From: Nitrospira sp.
GTDB taxonomy: Bacteria > Nitrospirota > Nitrospiria > Nitrospirales > Nitrospiraceae
Length of the DNA: 64,000 nt
Direction: 5' to 3'
Assembly (NCBI GenBank): GCA_031315995.1
Contig: JALDRG010000006.1
Coordinates: 186,001-250,000, forward strand
Shown here one piece after another: positions 62,021 through 64,000 of this stretch; the first letter of the stretch is position 1, and every line of letters starts with the position of its first letter. The position numbers and the translations under genes were made by a program. The notes under the pieces were generated by a model that worked only from the letters and a program-made list of their open reading frames with translations, searched no databases and was not told the DNA's origin.

Positions 62021-62905
62021 TTAATAACCGAGCTCCGCGAGGGTTTGTTCGTCTTCTCGCCACGATTCCCGCACTTTGACCCACAACTTCAGAAACACCT
62101 TCATCCCGAACAACCGTTCCATATCTTCACGCGCCGCCGTCCCGACCAGCTTGAGGCGCTCGCCGTGTTTGCCGATCAGAATGCCTTTTTGTGACTCCTT
62201 CTCGACCAGCACCACGGCACCGATCTTGGTCAATTTCTTGGTTTCCAAAAACTCTTCGATCTCGACCGCCACTGAATGAGGCACTTCTTCGTAGGTCTGC
62301 TGCAGGATCTTCTCGCGAATCAGTTCGGCCGCCAGGGTCCGCATCGATTGATCCGTGACCACATCGTCACCATAGGTCGCCTCACCTTCCGCCAAAAGCG
62401 AGACGGTCACCGACAACAAGCGATCCACATTGTCCGCAGTTTCCGCCGACACCGGAACAATTTCCGTCCAGGGGAAGATTCGTAGATACTGCTCCATTAA
62501 AGGAAGCAGTCTCGACTTGTTCACCAAATCCACCTTGTTGATGACCAACACGACCGGACGGGCCTGCTTGGCGACCGCCTGCTTCACATGCTCGACGACA
62601 GCGAGGTCGCCGGGACCCGGCTGAGCCGTCGCCTCGACGACCACGTACAACACATCGGCGTCGTCAAAAGTATCCAGCGTCGTACGCACCATACGGCGGT
62701 TCAGCAAATGGTGCGGCTCGTGAAACCCGGGCGTGTCGAGAAACACTATTTGTGCGCCTTCCACATGGGCCACCCCCAAGATTCGCGTCCGGGTTGTTTG
62801 TGGCTTGTCGGACACGATCGCAATTTTTTCTTCCAGCAGGCGATTGAGGAGCGTCGATTTCCCGACGTTCGATCGCCCGATGATCGCCACACTGCCGAAC
62901 TTCAT
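62021..62905 (-). CDS. era: GTPase Era
   Basis: An essential GTPase that helps mature 16S rRNA and the 30S subunit. The 294 residues include the G1 motif GRSNVGKST (10-18), G3 DTPGF, G4 NKVD and a C-terminal KH RNA-binding domain (about 200-290) with KGILIGKHGERLK. It overlaps the ftsB-like gene upstream by 4 bp. Confidence 0.96.
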   Translation of the reverse strand: MKFGSVAIIGRSNVGKSTLLNRLLEEKIAIVSDKPQTTRTRILGVAHVEGAQIVFLDTPGFHEPHHLLNRRMVRTTLDTFDDADVLYVVVEATAQPGPGDLAVVEHVKQAVAKQARPVVLVINKVDLVNKSRLLPLMEQYLRIFPWTEIVPVSAETADNVDRLLSVTVSLLAEGEATYGDDVVTDQSMRTLAAELIREKILQQTYEEVPHSVAVEIEEFLETKKLTKIGAVVLVEKESQKGILIGKHGERLKLVGTAAREDMERLFGMKVFLKLWVKVRESWREDEQTLAELGY

Positions 62906-63261
62906 GGCGTCTTCACCAGAGGAAGCCGTTCTTTGTCGCCGAGCGGCGCGAGTTGATACACCGTTTCTCCTTTCCGCACATACCCTAATCGTTCCCTCGC
63001 TAGTTCCTCGATCCGAGTCGTGTCGTACTGGACGCGATCCAGATCCGTGCGCAGCTCGCCGTTCAGCCGCTGAAGGTCGGTCAGCTCCTGATCCAACTGC
63101 TCCGCATGGTCACGCAAATGCAAATACCTCGCAATGCCCATCTCCCCGAACAGCAGGGCGCCCATCATTAGGAACAGCGCCCCGAGCCCCACCCACTTGC
63201 CGGCGGACCACAGCTTGCGCTGCCAATCCAACCAGTCGCGACCACGGTTCGGCTTAATCAT
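62902..63261 (-). CDS. ftsB: FtsB/DivIC-like septum formation initiator
   Basis: A 119-residue bitopic protein with a membrane helix at about 28-47 followed by a coiled coil (about 52-85, HLRDHAEQLDQELTDLQRL) and ERLGYVRKGETVY. This is the FtsB/DivIC pattern of the divisome FtsQLB complex. Its place directly after eno is a common bacterial arrangement (eno-ftsB). The gap to eno is 8 bp. Confidence 0.88.
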   Translation of the reverse strand: MIKPNRGRDWLDWQRKLWSAGKWVGLGALFLMMGALLFGEMGIARYLHLRDHAEQLDQELTDLQRLNGELRTDLDRVQYDTTRIEELARERLGYVRKGETVYQLAPLGDKERLPLVKTP

Positions 63262-63269
63262 GGCAGTAA

Positions 63270-64000
<731 letters not shown>

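Overview
The window reads as a chromosomal segment of a Gram-negative bacterium, most likely a Nitrospira-like member of the Nitrospirota. This placement is inferred from the gene set (Tol-Pal envelope, c-type cytochromes next to Tat and molybdenum-cofactor genes, XrtA-type exopolysaccharide genes, mtnP beside a PfkB kinase) and GC-rich coding style. No rRNA or other marker that would settle it lies inside the window.

Layout. 1-5.4 kb: small enzymes, PilZ protein, trpS and a periplasmic-binding-protein/TPR protein. 5.4-6.9 kb: Xer recombinase, tRNA-Val(TAC) and tRNA-Asp(GTC). 6.96-20.5 kb: one long co-directional block, tolQ-tolR-tolA-tolB-pal, two CpoB/YbgF-like proteins, mutL, miaA, mtnP, a PfkB kinase, a TPR lipoprotein and a RodZ-like protein. 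20.5-28.8 kb: a single-heme cytochrome c with a clear promoter and terminator, a caspase-fold lipoprotein lacking the catalytic Cys, a NodU-type carbamoyltransferase overlapping a polytopic membrane protein, a GT2 glycosyltransferase and a lipoprotein. 28.9-37.8 kb: HtrA protease, TatC, an Mrp/NBP35-type ATPase, MoeA, MobB, a six-heme membrane-anchored cytochrome, an ABC-2 exporter with an extra small membrane protein, and a 2OG-Fe(II) oxygenase.

37.9-49.6 kb is a surface-polysaccharide island: XRE-cupin regulator, wzt-wzm exporter, then a leftward operon of two Wza-like proteins, an outer-membrane protein, a BY-kinase/co-polymerase, a sugar-1-phosphate transferase and a polysaccharide deacetylase. 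A divergent LuxR-type regulator has a direct-repeat operator candidate across its promoter. The island looks AT-richer than its surroundings.

50.2-53.1 kb is a pile-up of three IS3-family elements, all damaged. It abuts phosphonopyruvate decarboxylase and a PEP mutase-nucleotidyltransferase fusion (53.2-56.0 kb), a phosphonate-glycan pathway start without a visible aminotransferase. 56.8-64 kb returns to housekeeping genes: lipoproteins, glgA, a DUF971 protein, recO, mgtE, era, ftsB-like and the 3' part of eno.

The strongest candidates for a second look are the pseudo-caspase lipoprotein, the Tat/Moco/NBP35/hexaheme cluster with its unassigned exporter, the phosphonate genes cut off at the IS pile, and the luxR operator repeats. 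No complete new defence system or CRISPR array was seen.
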